Shown: positions 36,553 through 49,341 of the stretch, one piece after another
Layout: the number at the start of each line of letters is the position of its first letter
Numbering within the stretch: position 1 is the first letter of the stretch
Assembly (NCBI RefSeq): GCF_000739775.1
Contig: NZ_BBJH01000013.1
Location: 124,001-188,000 of the forward strand
Source: Paraburkholderia heleia NBRC 101817
Lineage (GTDB): Bacteria > Pseudomonadota > Gammaproteobacteria > Burkholderiales > Burkholderiaceae
DNA length: 64,000 nt
Reading direction: 5' to 3'
Translations under genes and position numbers: made by a program
The notes under the pieces: model-generated
Seen by the model: the letters and a program-made list of their open reading frames with translations, nothing else
Databases searched by the model: none
What the model was told of the DNA's origin: nothing

Positions 36553-36641
36553 TCGTTTCCGGGGTGGCGTGCACGACGTGCATTCGGCGCGGGGCGATTG
36601 ACGCAGTCCGTGCATCCGGCCCCTCGTTGCGAGGAGGCAGG

Positions 36642-39290
36642 ATGCGGGCGATGTGGTGCGGGTTTGCGCTGGGCGTGATCGTCTTGCAGCGACAGGCGGC
36701 GTTGCCGGGGCGGGGCGCGTGGGTCGGGCTCGTTCTGGCAACCGTGCTTGCGGCGGCGTGGGCGGTTTGGGCGCTCGGCGCCGCTGCACCGGCGGATGAA
36801 TCTCACGAAGCGGCTCGCCGCGGTGGCGGCCTGTTTTACGGGCGACGCTGGCGCACGGCGAGCGGCTGGGCGGCGGTATGGCTTGCGGCGGGATGTGCGG
36901 GTTTTGGCTACGCGGCCTGGCGTGCCGAAACGAGGCTTGCAGAGGTGCTTCCCTCTGCCTGGCAGACGCGCGATCTCTACGTCACCGGCTATCTCTCCAG
37001 CTTGCCTTCTTACGGAGCGAACGGCGCGAGCTTTCTCTTTCGCGTCGAGTCGTGGGAAGCGAGCAAAAAAGCGCGCACAGCCGCCATCCGGCTGCCGCAA
37101 TTGATCCAGCTCTCCTGGGTGGCGCGCGAAGCGCCGCTGCCGCCGCTTGTGCCCGGCGCGCGCTGGCGCTTTGCCGTGCGGCTCAAACGCCCGCATGGCA
37201 ACGGCAACTTCGGCCTGCGCGACACGCAAGCCGCGCTGCTCGCGCGCGGCGTGCGCGCCACCGGCTATGTGAGCGATCCGGAGCATGCCGTGCGTCTCTC
37301 CGTCGACGCCTCCGGCATCGGCGTGCGCATCGAGCGGGCGCGCGCCGCGCTGCGGGCGCGCATCGATGCGGTGCTCGGCGATGCGCCGCATCGCGGCGTC
37401 GTCATCGCGCTCGCCACGGGTGCGCAGGACGCGGTCAGCGACGCGGACTGGCGTCTCATGCGCAATACGGGCACGAGCCATCTGGTGGCGATTTCCGGGC
37501 TGCATCTCGGGTTCGTCGCGGGGCTCGCTGGGTGGGTCGCGGGTGCGCTGTGGCGGCGCGCGAGCTGGCGCGGCATCGAGGCGCCGCTCCTCGTGCCCGC
37601 GCAGAAGGTTGCGGTCGCGGGCGCGTTGCTCGCGGCGGGCATCTATGCCGCGCTCGCCGGCTTCAATGTGCCGGTGCAGCGCGCGCTCTGGATGCTGGCG
37701 GTCGTGGCGCTCGCGCTGTTCACCGGGCGCGAAGTCGCGCGTTCGCACGTGCTGGCGTGGGCGCTCGGGCTTGTGCTGCTGCGCGAACCGTGGGCGGTGA
37801 CGGCAGCCGGATTCTGGCTCTCGTTTTGTGCGGTCGGGGCGATTCCCTTTGCTGCGAGCGGCGTGCCGCGCCTGCACCGGGACGCGCCGCAGGACTTTTC
37901 CGCTGACGACACCGATCCGATGCGCGACCGGGTCGAGCCGACCGCAGAGCCAGCCACGCGCGTCGGCTGGCTTCGGCGTCTCGTCCCCATGGATTTTCCG
38001 CGAGGCGGCTGGCATGGGGTGATACGGCGCATCGCCTCGCGCTTGTGCGATAGCGCTCGCGTGCAATGGGCGGTGACGTTGGCGCTCGCGCCGCTCACGG
38101 CCTGCTGGTTTGCGCAAATACCGCTGATCGGACCGTTCGCCAACGCCTTGGCGATTCCCTGGGTGAGCATGTTCGTCACGCCGCTGGTCATCGGGAGCGC
38201 GGCGCTGCCCGCGCCGATCGATGCGTTCGCGCTACGTGCGGCTCATACCTGCCTCGACGGGTTGGCCGCGGCGCTAGGCGCCCTCGAAGGCCTGCCGTGG
38301 GCGGTTCTACGTTTGCCGCAACCCGAAGCATGGCCGCTCGCCTGCGCGGCCGTGGGCGTCGCCTGGTGGCTTGCGCCGCGCGGCTGGCCGCTGCGCTGGA
38401 TCGCGCCGTTCACGTGGCTGCCGTTACTGGTGCCTGCGCCCACGGGGCCCCCGCAGGGCGCTTTCCGGCTCACGGCGCTCGACATCGGGCAGGGCACGTC
38501 GGTGCTGGTCGAAACCGCCCGGCACCGGCTGCTCTTCGACGCGGGCCCGGGGCCCGAATCGACCCAGGCGGGCGAGCGGATCGTCGTGCCGTATCTGCAA
38601 GCGCACGGCATAGGGCGTCTCGACACGTTGATGATCAGCCACGACGATTCCGATCATTCCGGCGGCGCGCAGGCCGTGTTCGATGCCGTTGACGTGGGGG
38701 AATTCGTGGCAGGCATCCTGCCCGCGCATCCGCTCTGGGCGAGCGCGCGCACCAACGGCGCGCAGACCGTGCAGTGCGCCGCCGGACAGCGCTGGCGGTG
38801 GGACGGCGTCGACTTCGAGGTGCTCTGGCCCGACCCCGGGCCGCTCACGGGCAAACCCAACGCGCATTGCTGCGTCCTGCGGGTGACGACGGCGGCGAGC
38901 GCCACGCGCGAAACACAAGCGGGCGCGGTTTCCGCGCTGATCGCCGCCGACATCGAGGCGGGCGTCGAGCGCACGCTGATCGCGCGCGACCCCGCGCGGC
39001 TGCGCGCGCAGGTGCTCGTCGTGCCGCATCACGGCAGCCGGACCTCGTCGACTGAACCGTTCCTCGATTCTGTCTGGCCGCTCGTCGCGATATTTCAGGT
39101 AGGCTATCTGAACCGCTTTCATCACCCGCATGCGGGCGTCTACGCGCGCTACGCGTCCCGCCAGATCGTGCTCGCGCGCAGCGACGCCGACGGCGCCGCG
39201 CGCGTCGAGGGGCGGCCCGGCGCGCTCGCCGTGGAGCGCTTTCGCGATACGCAGCGGCGCTACTGGATGGAACCGCCGACGCAGGACTGA
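36642..39290 (+). CDS. DNA internalization / competence protein ComEC (Rec2)
   Basis: Inner-membrane channel for import of single-stranded DNA in natural transformation. 882 aa. N-terminal helices and an OB-like DUF4131 region are followed by the Competence domain (TGAQDAVSDADWRLMRNTGT, SHLVAISGLHLGF) with many helices, and a C-terminal metallo-beta-lactamase-like domain (ALDIGQGTSVLV, DDSDHSGGAQ, VPHHGSRTSST). Start 36642 has GAGGAGG just upstream; in-frame starts further upstream lack a ribosome site. A polar loop of about 80 residues (near 415-490) interrupts the membrane domain. No other competence gene is adjacent. Confidence 0.9.
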   Translation: MRAMWCGFALGVIVLQRQAALPGRGAWVGLVLATVLAAAWAVWALGAAAPADESHEAARRGGGLFYGRRWRTASGWAAVWLAAGCAGFGYAAWRAETRLAEVLPSAWQTRDLYVTGYLSSLPSYGANGASFLFRVESWEASKKARTAAIRLPQLIQLSWVAREAPLPPLVPGARWRFAVRLKRPHGNGNFGLRDTQAALLARGVRATGYVSDPEHAVRLSVDASGIGVRIERARAALRARIDAVLGDAPHRGVVIALATGAQDAVSDADWRLMRNTGTSHLVAISGLHLGFVAGLAGWVAGALWRRASWRGIEAPLLVPAQKVAVAGALLAAGIYAALAGFNVPVQRALWMLAVVALALFTGREVARSHVLAWALGLVLLREPWAVTAAGFWLSFCAVGAIPFAASGVPRLHRDAPQDFSADDTDPMRDRVEPTAEPATRVGWLRRLVPMDFPRGGWHGVIRRIASRLCDSARVQWAVTLALAPLTACWFAQIPLIGPFANALAIPWVSMFVTPLVIGSAALPAPIDAFALRAAHTCLDGLAAALGALEGLPWAVLRLPQPEAWPLACAAVGVAWWLAPRGWPLRWIAPFTWLPLLVPAPTGPPQGAFRLTALDIGQGTSVLVETARHRLLFDAGPGPESTQAGERIVVPYLQAHGIGRLDTLMISHDDSDHSGGAQAVFDAVDVGEFVAGILPAHPLWASARTNGAQTVQCAAGQRWRWDGVDFEVLWPDPGPLTGKPNAHCCVLRVTTAASATRETQAGAVSALIAADIEAGVERTLIARDPARLRAQVLVVPHHGSRTSSTEPFLDSVWPLVAIFQVGYLNRFHHPHAGVYARYASRQIVLARSDADGAARVEGRPGALAVERFRDTQRRYWMEPPTQD

Positions 39291-39366
39291 CGCGCCGGGC
39301 CGATAGCAGCGCGAGCGAAAGCGTGAACGACGAACGAGATCAACAAAATAGAGAGACACGCCGCCT

Positions 39367-40170
39367 TTGAAAAACGTCATCCATTTCTCGCACGCGAACG
39401 GTTTTCCGGCCTCGACGTATCGCACGTTCTTCGCCGAGCTGGGCGACAACTACGAGCTGCGCTACATCGAGCGCATCGGGCATGACGCGCGCTTTCCGGT
39501 CACCCGTGACTGGCCGCATCTCGTCGAGCAACTGCTCGACGACATTGGCCGCACTTACGAGGAGCCCGTGTGGCTCGTCGGCCATTCGCTCGGCGGCTAT
39601 CTTTCGCTGATGGCCGCGCTGAAAAAGCCGCAGTGGGTCAAGGGCGTCGTGATGCTCGATTCGCCGGTGATCGCGGGCTGGCGCAGCAGTATGCTGCGGG
39701 TCTCGCAGTGGACCGGCCTCGACGAGCGCCTGTCGCCTGCCGCCGCCACGCGCACGCGCCGCACGAACTGGGCGAGCCGCGACGAGGCCTGGCGGCATTT
39801 CCATTCGAAGGCGGCGTTCGCGCGCTGGGACGAGCGCGTGCTGTCCGACTATATCGACTTCGGCATTCCCCAGACTTCGGTGGACGGCAGCCGCACGCTC
39901 GCCTTCGACCGCCATACCGAATACATGATCTACCGCACGCTGCCGCACACGCTCGGCGCGCGGCTCGTGCACGGGTCGCCCGTGCCGGTGAGCTTCGTCG
40001 CGGGCACGCAGTCGCGTGAGGTGCGCCAGGTCGGGCTTGCTGCAACACGGCGCATTGCGGGCGAGCGCTTCGAGTGGATAGAGGGCAGTCATCTGTATCC
40101 CATGGAGCGCCCGATCGAGACCGCGCGTGTGGTGCAGCGCATGCTTTACGCCATGGAAAACGGAGCCTGA
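39367..40170 (+). CDS. Alpha/beta-fold hydrolase
   Basis: Cytoplasmic serine hydrolase of 267 aa, substrate unknown. The nucleophile elbow is VGHSLGGYLS (about 73-82). An oxyanion-type HANGFP motif lies near the N-terminus (NVIHFSHANGFPAST), and the catalytic His is in IEGSHLYPMERP. The start is TTG at 39367; no upstream ATG in frame has a ribosome site. It follows comEC after 76 bases, and a short hairpin (40171-40188) follows its stop. Confidence 0.85.
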   Translation: MKNVIHFSHANGFPASTYRTFFAELGDNYELRYIERIGHDARFPVTRDWPHLVEQLLDDIGRTYEEPVWLVGHSLGGYLSLMAALKKPQWVKGVVMLDSPVIAGWRSSMLRVSQWTGLDERLSPAAATRTRRTNWASRDEAWRHFHSKAAFARWDERVLSDYIDFGIPQTSVDGSRTLAFDRHTEYMIYRTLPHTLGARLVHGSPVPVSFVAGTQSREVRQVGLAATRRIAGERFEWIEGSHLYPMERPIETARVVQRMLYAMENGA

Positions 40171-40188
40171 GCGCCGGCTTTCCGGCGC
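40171..40188 (+). terminator. Weak hairpin after the hydrolase gene
   Basis: GCGCCGG (40171-40177), loop CTTT, CCGGCGC (40182-40188); no T-tract. Possible weak or Rho-assisted terminator. Confidence 0.35.
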
Positions 40189-40276
40189 GCTTGCGTGCGG
40201 GGCTGGGGAGCGCGCAGGGCAGCGTAGCGCACATCGCGTTCGACCCCCATCCGGCTCGCTCAAAATTCAGGGTTAG

Positions 40277-42834
<2,558 letters not shown>

Positions 42835-42854
42835 GCAGGAATCACGTAGTACGG

Positions 42855-42883
42855 CGCGCCGCTTCGATTGCATGAGCGGCGCG
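42855..42883 (+). other. Hairpin after kdsA
   Basis: CGCGCCGCT (42855-42863) and AGCGGCGCG (42875-42883) form a perfect 9-bp stem with an 11-base loop and no T-tract. The rest of the 274-base gap to eno shows no gene. Confidence 0.45.
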
Positions 42884-42961
42884 ATGGAGGAGCAGCGCGG
42901 CGCACCGCACCGCGTTCGATGTACAAGGCAGCGTGGCAGCGCATCGGTCACGGGAACGTGA

Positions 42962-44392
<1,431 letters not shown>

Positions 44393-44443
44393 GCGGACCC
44401 GGCTCCGGCAGCAGCCTTGCTGTCACCCTTCGTCATCTCTGTC

Positions 44444-44472
44444 CGCCGCCCTGCGTATAGCGCAGGGCGGCG
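44444..44472 (+). other. Intercistronic 12-bp hairpin between eno and ftsB
   Basis: 44444-44455 and 44461-44472 pair perfectly over 12 bp around TATAG. The following TGTATTTA is a poor T-tract, so it may only partly terminate eno transcription before ftsB, which starts 22 bases later. Confidence 0.6.
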
Positions 44473-44493
44473 TGTATTTATCCGGCACCTTTC

Positions 44494-44916
44494 ATGCGGC
44501 TTGTCACTGTCGTTCTGATCATCCTGCTTGTGCTGATCCAGTATCCGCTCTGGTGGGGCCATGGTGGCTGGCTGCGTGTGCACGAACTGCAGCAGCAACT
44601 CGCGCAGCAGCAAAAGCAGAACGACGACGAGAAACTGCGCAACGAACGCATTGCGGGCGAAGTGCAGGATCTGCAGAACGGCACGGCGGCGGTCGAGGAG
44701 CGTGCCCGCTATGAGATGGGCATGGTGAAGGACAGCGAGGTGTTCGTGCAATTCGTCTCGCCGAACCAGACGCCGCCGGCTACGCCGAGCGGTTCGTCGA
44801 ATACCTCGACGCGCGGCGAGATGTCGGCGGCGCCGGTGAGGGTGGTGCCGAATCCCGTTTCGCGAGTGCCGGAAAAGAAGCATGGGCACGGCAAGGAGGC
44901 GAAAAAGGCGGGTTAA
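44494..44916 (+). CDS. ftsB: Cell division protein FtsB
   Basis: Bitopic inner-membrane divisome protein that links FtsL and FtsQ and activates septal synthesis. 140 aa. A membrane helix spans about 3-21 (LVTVVLIILLVLIQYPLWWG), followed by a Gln-rich coiled coil (about 29-66; LQQQLAQQQKQNDDEKLRNE) and the conserved EERARYEMGMVKDSEVFV. The Ser/Thr/Pro and Lys-rich tail (about 92-140) is longer than in E. coli (103 aa). Its place behind eno is conserved in proteobacteria. Confidence 0.94.
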   Translation: MRLVTVVLIILLVLIQYPLWWGHGGWLRVHELQQQLAQQQKQNDDEKLRNERIAGEVQDLQNGTAAVEERARYEMGMVKDSEVFVQFVSPNQTPPATPSGSSNTSTRGEMSAAPVRVVPNPVSRVPEKKHGHGKEAKKAG

Positions 44917-44960
44917 GTGCGTTGCGTGCGCTGCGCAGGCGGGCAAGCACGGAAGCAAAC

Positions 44961-44992
44961 AAAAGGCGCGGCATCGAGCCGCGCCTTTTTCG
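44961..44992. terminator. Bidirectional terminator between ftsB and the small lipoprotein gene
   Basis: AAAAGGCGCGGC (44961-44972), loop ATCGA, GCCGCGCCTTTTT (44978-44990): a 12-bp stem with T-tracts on both strands between two convergent genes. Confidence 0.9.
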
Positions 44993-45023
44993 TTGTGCGC
45001 GTTCGCGTAGTGAAGCCGCGCGA

Positions 45024-45425
45024 TTACCAGCCCCAACCTGGATAGCCGTAGCCAACCCCCGTACCCCAGCCGTTCCCCCACCCGCCGCTGTAATAGCTGC
45101 CGAAGACGGTGACCGGCGGCGCATAGGCGCGCGACCAGGCTTGTGCGGCAGCTTCCGCGGCCATGGCATTGTCCTGTTCGGCGAGCACCTGACGGTCGAT
45201 CGCGTCGTAGCGCGCTTTTTCGTCGGGCGTGAGCACGGGCGCGGCGGCCGGGAGGCCCGACTGCGCCGCGGGCAGCCGGCTGTAGATCGGCGACGGACCC
45301 GGCGGGTCCATCATGCAGCCGCTCGTCGAAGCAACGGCCGTCCCAAGCGTCGCGAGCATGAGCAACGCGCTCACGCGCGGCGCGCGCTCGTGTAATGGAC
45401 GTGCGAAGCGTTTTTTCTGGATCAT
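45024..45425 (-). CDS. Small putative lipoprotein, function unknown
   Basis: 133 aa, not recognised. The signal sequence ends in a lipobox-like STSGC followed by MMDPPGPSP, suggesting lipid attachment at that Cys. The middle segment (LTPDEKARYDAIDRQVLAEQ, MAAEAAAQAWSRAY) is helical and rich in Ala. The tail is rich in Gly, Tyr and Trp (SYYSGGWGNGWGTGVGYGYP). I start at 45425, where a GGAGA lies seven bases upstream, rather than at the in-frame ATG at 45437. Confidence 0.7.
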   Translation of the reverse strand: MIQKKRFARPLHERAPRVSALLMLATLGTAVASTSGCMMDPPGPSPIYSRLPAAQSGLPAAAPVLTPDEKARYDAIDRQVLAEQDNAMAAEAAAQAWSRAYAPPVTVFGSYYSGGWGNGWGTGVGYGYPGWGW

Positions 45426-45568
45426 GCTTCTCTCCATCTGTCGGACGCCTAAGCAATTTAGGCATCGAACGCAGGTCCGCGTTGCGTTTTCGGTGCCCGG
45501 GCCTGTCTACGTGGCACCGGGCGGGGCGGCGACGCAACCCGTGTTGCGCGCCGCATCGAGGTGATCGC

Positions 45569-45615
45569 CTCAGTGTGCCCTGGTGCGTCTCAGTTTGCCC
45601 TGGTTTGCCTCAGTG
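45569..45615. repeat. 20-bp tandem repeat, about 2.3 copies, at the hslO 3' end
   Basis: Unit CTCAGTKTGCCCTGGTNNNN at 45569-45588 and 45589-45608, with a partial third copy (CTCAGT) at 45609-45614 that contains the hslO stop codon. The first 16 bases of the two full copies differ at one position. Confidence 0.75.
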
Positions 45616-46572
45616 GCGATGCTGAGCGGCGGGGCTCACGCTTTCTGAGAGCCCCGTTACGGCAAAAAGTTGCGCGACGTCCACAGGGTCGAACTCATAG
45701 CGCTGATTGCAGTAGTCGCAGTGAATCTCGACATGACCGCGCTCCTCGATCACGCCGTCGACTTCCTCGCGGCCCAGCATCTTGAGCATCGCGCCCACCT
45801 TTTCGCGCGAGCACGAACACTGGAAGTGCGGCGCAAGCGGCTCGAAGTGACGCACGTTTTCCTGCCAGAAGAGGCGGCGGAACAAGGTCTCGCCGTCTTC
45901 CTTGAGCATTTCGTCGCGCGTGAGCGTGCCGCCGAGCGTGCAGACGCGCTCCCAGGTATCGAGATCGTGCTCGCCCTGGTGCGGGACGATCCCGCCGTCG
46001 CCCGGCAGCTTCTGGAGCAGCATGCCGACCGCGCGGTCGTCGTTTGCGGCGAGCCAAAGGCGCGAGTCGAGCTGTTCCGAGTGATGCATGTAATGCTCGA
46101 GCACGGCGGCGATCGACTTGAGCGGGCCGTCTTCGCCGTTCAGCGGCACGATGCCCTGATAGGGCTGCTGGCCCGGCAGCTTTTTCGCGGGGTCGAGCGT
46201 GATCACGCAGCGGCCCTGGCCGTCCGGATTCACGAGGTCGGCGAACGTGAGTTCCTCGCCGAGCGGCAGGGCGTTTTCGCCCGTGAAGTCTTCGCCGAGG
46301 CGGGCGGTCGCGCGCATCGTCAGATCCGAGCCGCACTGCACGACCAGCATCTTCACAGGGCCGTCGCCGAAGATCTGCATGATCAGCGTGCCGTCGAACT
46401 TGAGATTCGCCGAGAGCAGCGCGCACGCCGCCATCATCTCGCCGAGCACGGTGCGCACGGGCGCCGGATACTGGCGGCGCTTGAGCACTTCCTGCCATGT
46501 GTTGCCCAGCGAGACGATCTCGCCGCGCACCGGCGCTGCGCTGAACATGAATTTTTGCAACTGGTCGTTCAC
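45610..46572 (-). CDS. hslO: Redox-regulated molecular chaperone Hsp33
   Basis: Holdase activated by oxidation and unfolding, protecting proteins during oxidative stress. 320 aa, slightly longer than E. coli (292). N-terminal domain MNDQLQKFMFSAAPVRGEIV with GTLIMQIFGDGPVKMLVVQC. The C-terminal zinc/redox switch has the expected CXC (FQCSCSREK) and CXXC (HCDYCNQ) about 33 residues apart. It is the second gene after the carbonic anhydrase gene on the same strand, with a 78-base gap. A short tandem repeat overlaps its stop codon. Confidence 0.94.
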   Translation of the reverse strand: MNDQLQKFMFSAAPVRGEIVSLGNTWQEVLKRRQYPAPVRTVLGEMMAACALLSANLKFDGTLIMQIFGDGPVKMLVVQCGSDLTMRATARLGEDFTGENALPLGEELTFADLVNPDGQGRCVITLDPAKKLPGQQPYQGIVPLNGEDGPLKSIAAVLEHYMHHSEQLDSRLWLAANDDRAVGMLLQKLPGDGGIVPHQGEHDLDTWERVCTLGGTLTRDEMLKEDGETLFRRLFWQENVRHFEPLAPHFQCSCSREKVGAMLKMLGREEVDGVIEERGHVEIHCDYCNQRYEFDPVDVAQLFAVTGLSESVSPAAQHRH

Positions 46573-46650
46573 AATCTTTTCCTTCGTTTCAATCGGGGCG
46601 GCGCGGCCCGCGCCGCATACGGCGAGAGCGTGCGACTCGCACCTCGGCTC

Positions 46651-47175
46651 TCAACCGATACGCACGAGCTGCGCCTTGAAATATTCGCGGCGCTGCGCGT
46701 AGACATCCGCGTTGCGCCTGAGGCCGGCGATGTCGGCCTCGGTCAGCTCGCGTACGACTTTGGCCGGCGCGCCGAGAATCAGCGAGTTGTCGGGGAACAC
46801 CTTGCCTTCCGTGACCACCGCACCCGCGCCAACCAGACAGTTGCGGCCGATTACCGCGCCATTCAAGACCACGGCCTGAATGCCGATCAGCGCGCCTTCC
46901 TTCACGGTGCAGCCGTGCAGCATGGCCTGATGGCCCACGGTCACGTTCGCTTCGAGCGTGAGCGGGTAGCCGGGGTCCGTGTGGAGCACCGCGCCTTCCT
47001 GAACGTTGCTGCGCGCGCCGACGGTGATCGGTTCGTTGTCGCCGCGCAGCGTCGCGCCGAACCAGACGCTCGAGTCTTCGGCCAGTTCGACCTTGCCGAT
47101 GACCGTCGCGTTGTCCGCGACGAACACGCTTTCGTGAATGGTCGGTGCGGCTTCGCCAAGCTTGTAGATGGCCAC
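46651..47175 (-). CDS. Gamma-class carbonic anhydrase-like hexapeptide-repeat protein
   Basis: Left-handed beta-helix protein of the YrdA/CamH group, 174 aa. Hexapeptide repeats run through about 15-140 (VFVADNATVIGKVELAEDSS, VWFGATLRGDNEPITVGARS). Candidate metal ligands are the His residues in AVLHTDP, TVGHQAM and LHGC. Carbonic anhydrase activity is likely but not certain, since several YrdA-type proteins are inactive. The start is GTG at 47175 (MAIYKLGEAAPTIHES), preceded by AGGAGA; there is no suitable ATG nearby. It is followed by hslO. Confidence 0.87.
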   Translation of the reverse strand: MAIYKLGEAAPTIHESVFVADNATVIGKVELAEDSSVWFGATLRGDNEPITVGARSNVQEGAVLHTDPGYPLTLEANVTVGHQAMLHGCTVKEGALIGIQAVVLNGAVIGRNCLVGAGAVVTEGKVFPDNSLILGAPAKVVRELTEADIAGLRRNADVYAQRREYFKAQLVRIG

Positions 47176-47361
47176 GGTGTCGAGTCTCCTATGTCTTGCG
47201 GGGCTCCTGCCGGTGTGCGGGCGACGCGCAACGGCTGCGCACGCGAGGCAGGTGAATCGCGTATTGTAAACGGTTGCGTGCGCAGTCCGCTCCGGGTGCA
47301 TTTCGGGCGCCTCCGTGCGACAGTTTTTGACTCCCGTTTTCGGTCCCTGTTTCTTTTGCCG

Positions 47362-48282
47362 ATGAATTCCGTTTTCTCTGCCGCCAGCGCAAGCGCCGAT
47401 GTGCCAGGACCAACCGATGCCGAACTCGCCTGCTGGCGCCTCGCCGCGCTCGCCGCGCTGCGCGAACGTGACCCGCTCGCCAAGGCCGGCGCGGTGTGCG
47501 AGCTGCACGCGAAGACTCAGGCTCGGGCCGCTGCGCCTTGCTGGGAACCGCAACGCATTATCCCGGCGCCGGCCGGTTTGCCTGGCCGGCCCGCCGAGCC
47601 GCCGCTCGTCGAGCCACGCGAACTGCAGCGCCGCAGCATGAGCACGCCTCAGGGCCGCGTCGTGCTGCTGCACGCGCTGGCTCACATCGAATTCAACGCG
47701 ATCAATCTGGCGCTCGACGCAGTCTGGCGTTTCCCCGCCATGCCCGACGCCTTCTACGCCGACTGGCTCAAGGTCGCGGCGGAAGAGGCGTATCACTTCT
47801 CGCTGCTGCGCGCGCGGCTCGCCGACTATGGTCACGCATACGGCGATTTTCCCGCGCACAACGGCCTGTGGGAGATGTGCGAGCGCACGAGCGCCGACGT
47901 GCTCGCGCGCATGGCGCTCGTGCCGCGCGTGCTGGAGGCGCGCGGGCTCGACGCCTCGCCGCCCATACGCGCGCGCCTGAAGCAGGCCGGCGACGACGAA
48001 TCGGCCGCGATTCTCGACATCATCCTGCGCGACGAAGTGGGACACGTGCGCATCGGCAACCACTGGTTCCGTCACCTGTGCGAGGCGCGCGATCTCGACC
48101 CGCACGCCGCGTGGCTCGCGCTCGCCGGGCAATACCACGCGCCGCGCCTGCGCGGTCCGTTCAACTTCGAGGCGCGCCGCTCGGCGGGCTTCGACGCAGC
48201 CGAACTGGAAGCGCTGGCGGCCCAGGACGCCGCGGAACAGGCTGCCACAAAGAAGGCGACGGAGCGTCACTCGACCGAATGA
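47362..48282 (+). CDS. DUF455 family ferritin-like di-iron protein
   Basis: 306 aa, function unknown. The core is a four-helix ferritin-like fold with carboxylate/His ligand motifs spaced as in di-iron proteins: HIEFNAINLALDA, AAEEAYHFSLL and LRDEVGHVRIGNHWF. Related folds include the tRNA hydroxylase MiaE, so an oxygen-dependent reaction is plausible but unproven. The ATG at 47362 (MNSVFSAASASADVPGP) is divergent from the carbonic anhydrase gene with a 186-base gap between. Confidence 0.85.
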   Translation: MNSVFSAASASADVPGPTDAELACWRLAALAALRERDPLAKAGAVCELHAKTQARAAAPCWEPQRIIPAPAGLPGRPAEPPLVEPRELQRRSMSTPQGRVVLLHALAHIEFNAINLALDAVWRFPAMPDAFYADWLKVAAEEAYHFSLLRARLADYGHAYGDFPAHNGLWEMCERTSADVLARMALVPRVLEARGLDASPPIRARLKQAGDDESAAILDIILRDEVGHVRIGNHWFRHLCEARDLDPHAAWLALAGQYHAPRLRGPFNFEARRSAGFDAAELEALAAQDAAEQAATKKATERHSTE

Positions 48283-48305
48283 CCAGCACAGACGCCTCGC
48301 GCCTA

Positions 48306-48311
48306 TATAAT
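48306..48311 (+). promoter_or_regulatory. Candidate -10 box of the hydrolase gene at 48341
   Basis: Consensus TATAAT 29 bases before the ATG, without a recognisable -35 or Shine-Dalgarno sequence. Confidence 0.4.
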
Positions 48312-48340
48312 CGAACGATCATTCTTTTTCGGCTGCGTAA

Positions 48341-49234
48341 ATGAATCCATCCCGATCCGAATTCGTCGACGTCAATGGCATCCGGCTGCACGTGCGCCGC
48401 TGGGGCGCGCAAGGCGCGCCCGTGCTCTTCATGCTGCACGGCTGGATGGACGTGGCGGCGTCGTTCCAGTTTGTCGCCGATGCGCTGGATGCCGGCGGCG
48501 GTGACTGGCAGATTGTCGCGCCCGACCTGCGCGGCTTCGGCCTCTCCGACTGGCCCGTTGCACAGGGACAGGGCAGCAACTACTGGTTCCCCGACTACCT
48601 CGCCGATCTCGATGCCCTGCTTGCCCACTACGCGCCCGAGGGCCAGGTCGATCTCGTCGGGCACAGTCTCGGCGCGAACATCGTCTGCCTCTATGCGGGC
48701 GTGCGGCCTGAGCGCGTGCGGCGCGTGGTCGATCTGGAGGGATTCGGCCTGCCGGCGCCGTCGCCGGGACAGGCGCCGGGCCGCATGCGCGAGTGGCTCG
48801 ACGACGTGCGCACGCCGCCGCAACTGCGCACCTACGCGTCGCTCGACGAGGTGGCCGCGCGGCTCGTGAAGACCAATCCGCGCCTGATCGCACCGCGCGC
48901 GCGCTTTCTCGCGGAACACTGGTCGAAGCCGGACGGCGAGGGCGGTCATGTGCTGCTGGGCGATCCGGCCCACAAAATGCGCGGTCCGCTGCTGTACCAG
49001 CTCGACGAGGTCATGGCGATCTGGTCGCGGGTAAGCGCGAGGGTGCTGCACGTCGAAGCGGCCGGCTCCGAAACGCTCGCACGGCTCGCCGGGGCGGTAC
49101 CCATCGACGAATTCAAGAAGCGTTTCGAGGCGTTTCCCGACTGGCGCGAACGGATCGTCGACGGGGCAGGGCACATGGTGCACCACGACCAGCCGGAAGC
49201 GGTCGCACGCCTGATCGAGGCGTTCTGCACCTGA
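48341..49234 (+). CDS. Alpha/beta-fold hydrolase
   Basis: Cytoplasmic serine hydrolase of 297 aa, substrate unknown. N-terminal FVDVNGIRLHVRRWG and oxyanion motif LHGWMDVAASFQ; nucleophile elbow VGHSLGANIVCLYA (about 107); catalytic His in GAGHMVHHDQPEAVA close to the C-terminus. The fold is that of epoxide hydrolase- or esterase-like proteins. It lies between the DUF455 gene and the PHP gene, each with a gap of about 60-110 bases, so co-transcription is uncertain. Confidence 0.87.
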   Translation: MNPSRSEFVDVNGIRLHVRRWGAQGAPVLFMLHGWMDVAASFQFVADALDAGGGDWQIVAPDLRGFGLSDWPVAQGQGSNYWFPDYLADLDALLAHYAPEGQVDLVGHSLGANIVCLYAGVRPERVRRVVDLEGFGLPAPSPGQAPGRMREWLDDVRTPPQLRTYASLDEVAARLVKTNPRLIAPRARFLAEHWSKPDGEGGHVLLGDPAHKMRGPLLYQLDEVMAIWSRVSARVLHVEAAGSETLARLAGAVPIDEFKKRFEAFPDWRERIVDGAGHMVHHDQPEAVARLIEAFCT

Positions 49235-49341
49235 GCGCAGGGCGCATCGGCCGCGCATTCGGGCGGCGTTAGACGCCGGGCGCCGTCCGACGACTTCACT
49301 GCGTTGCAGTAAAATGGAGGTTCATCCATATCCCGCATCCA

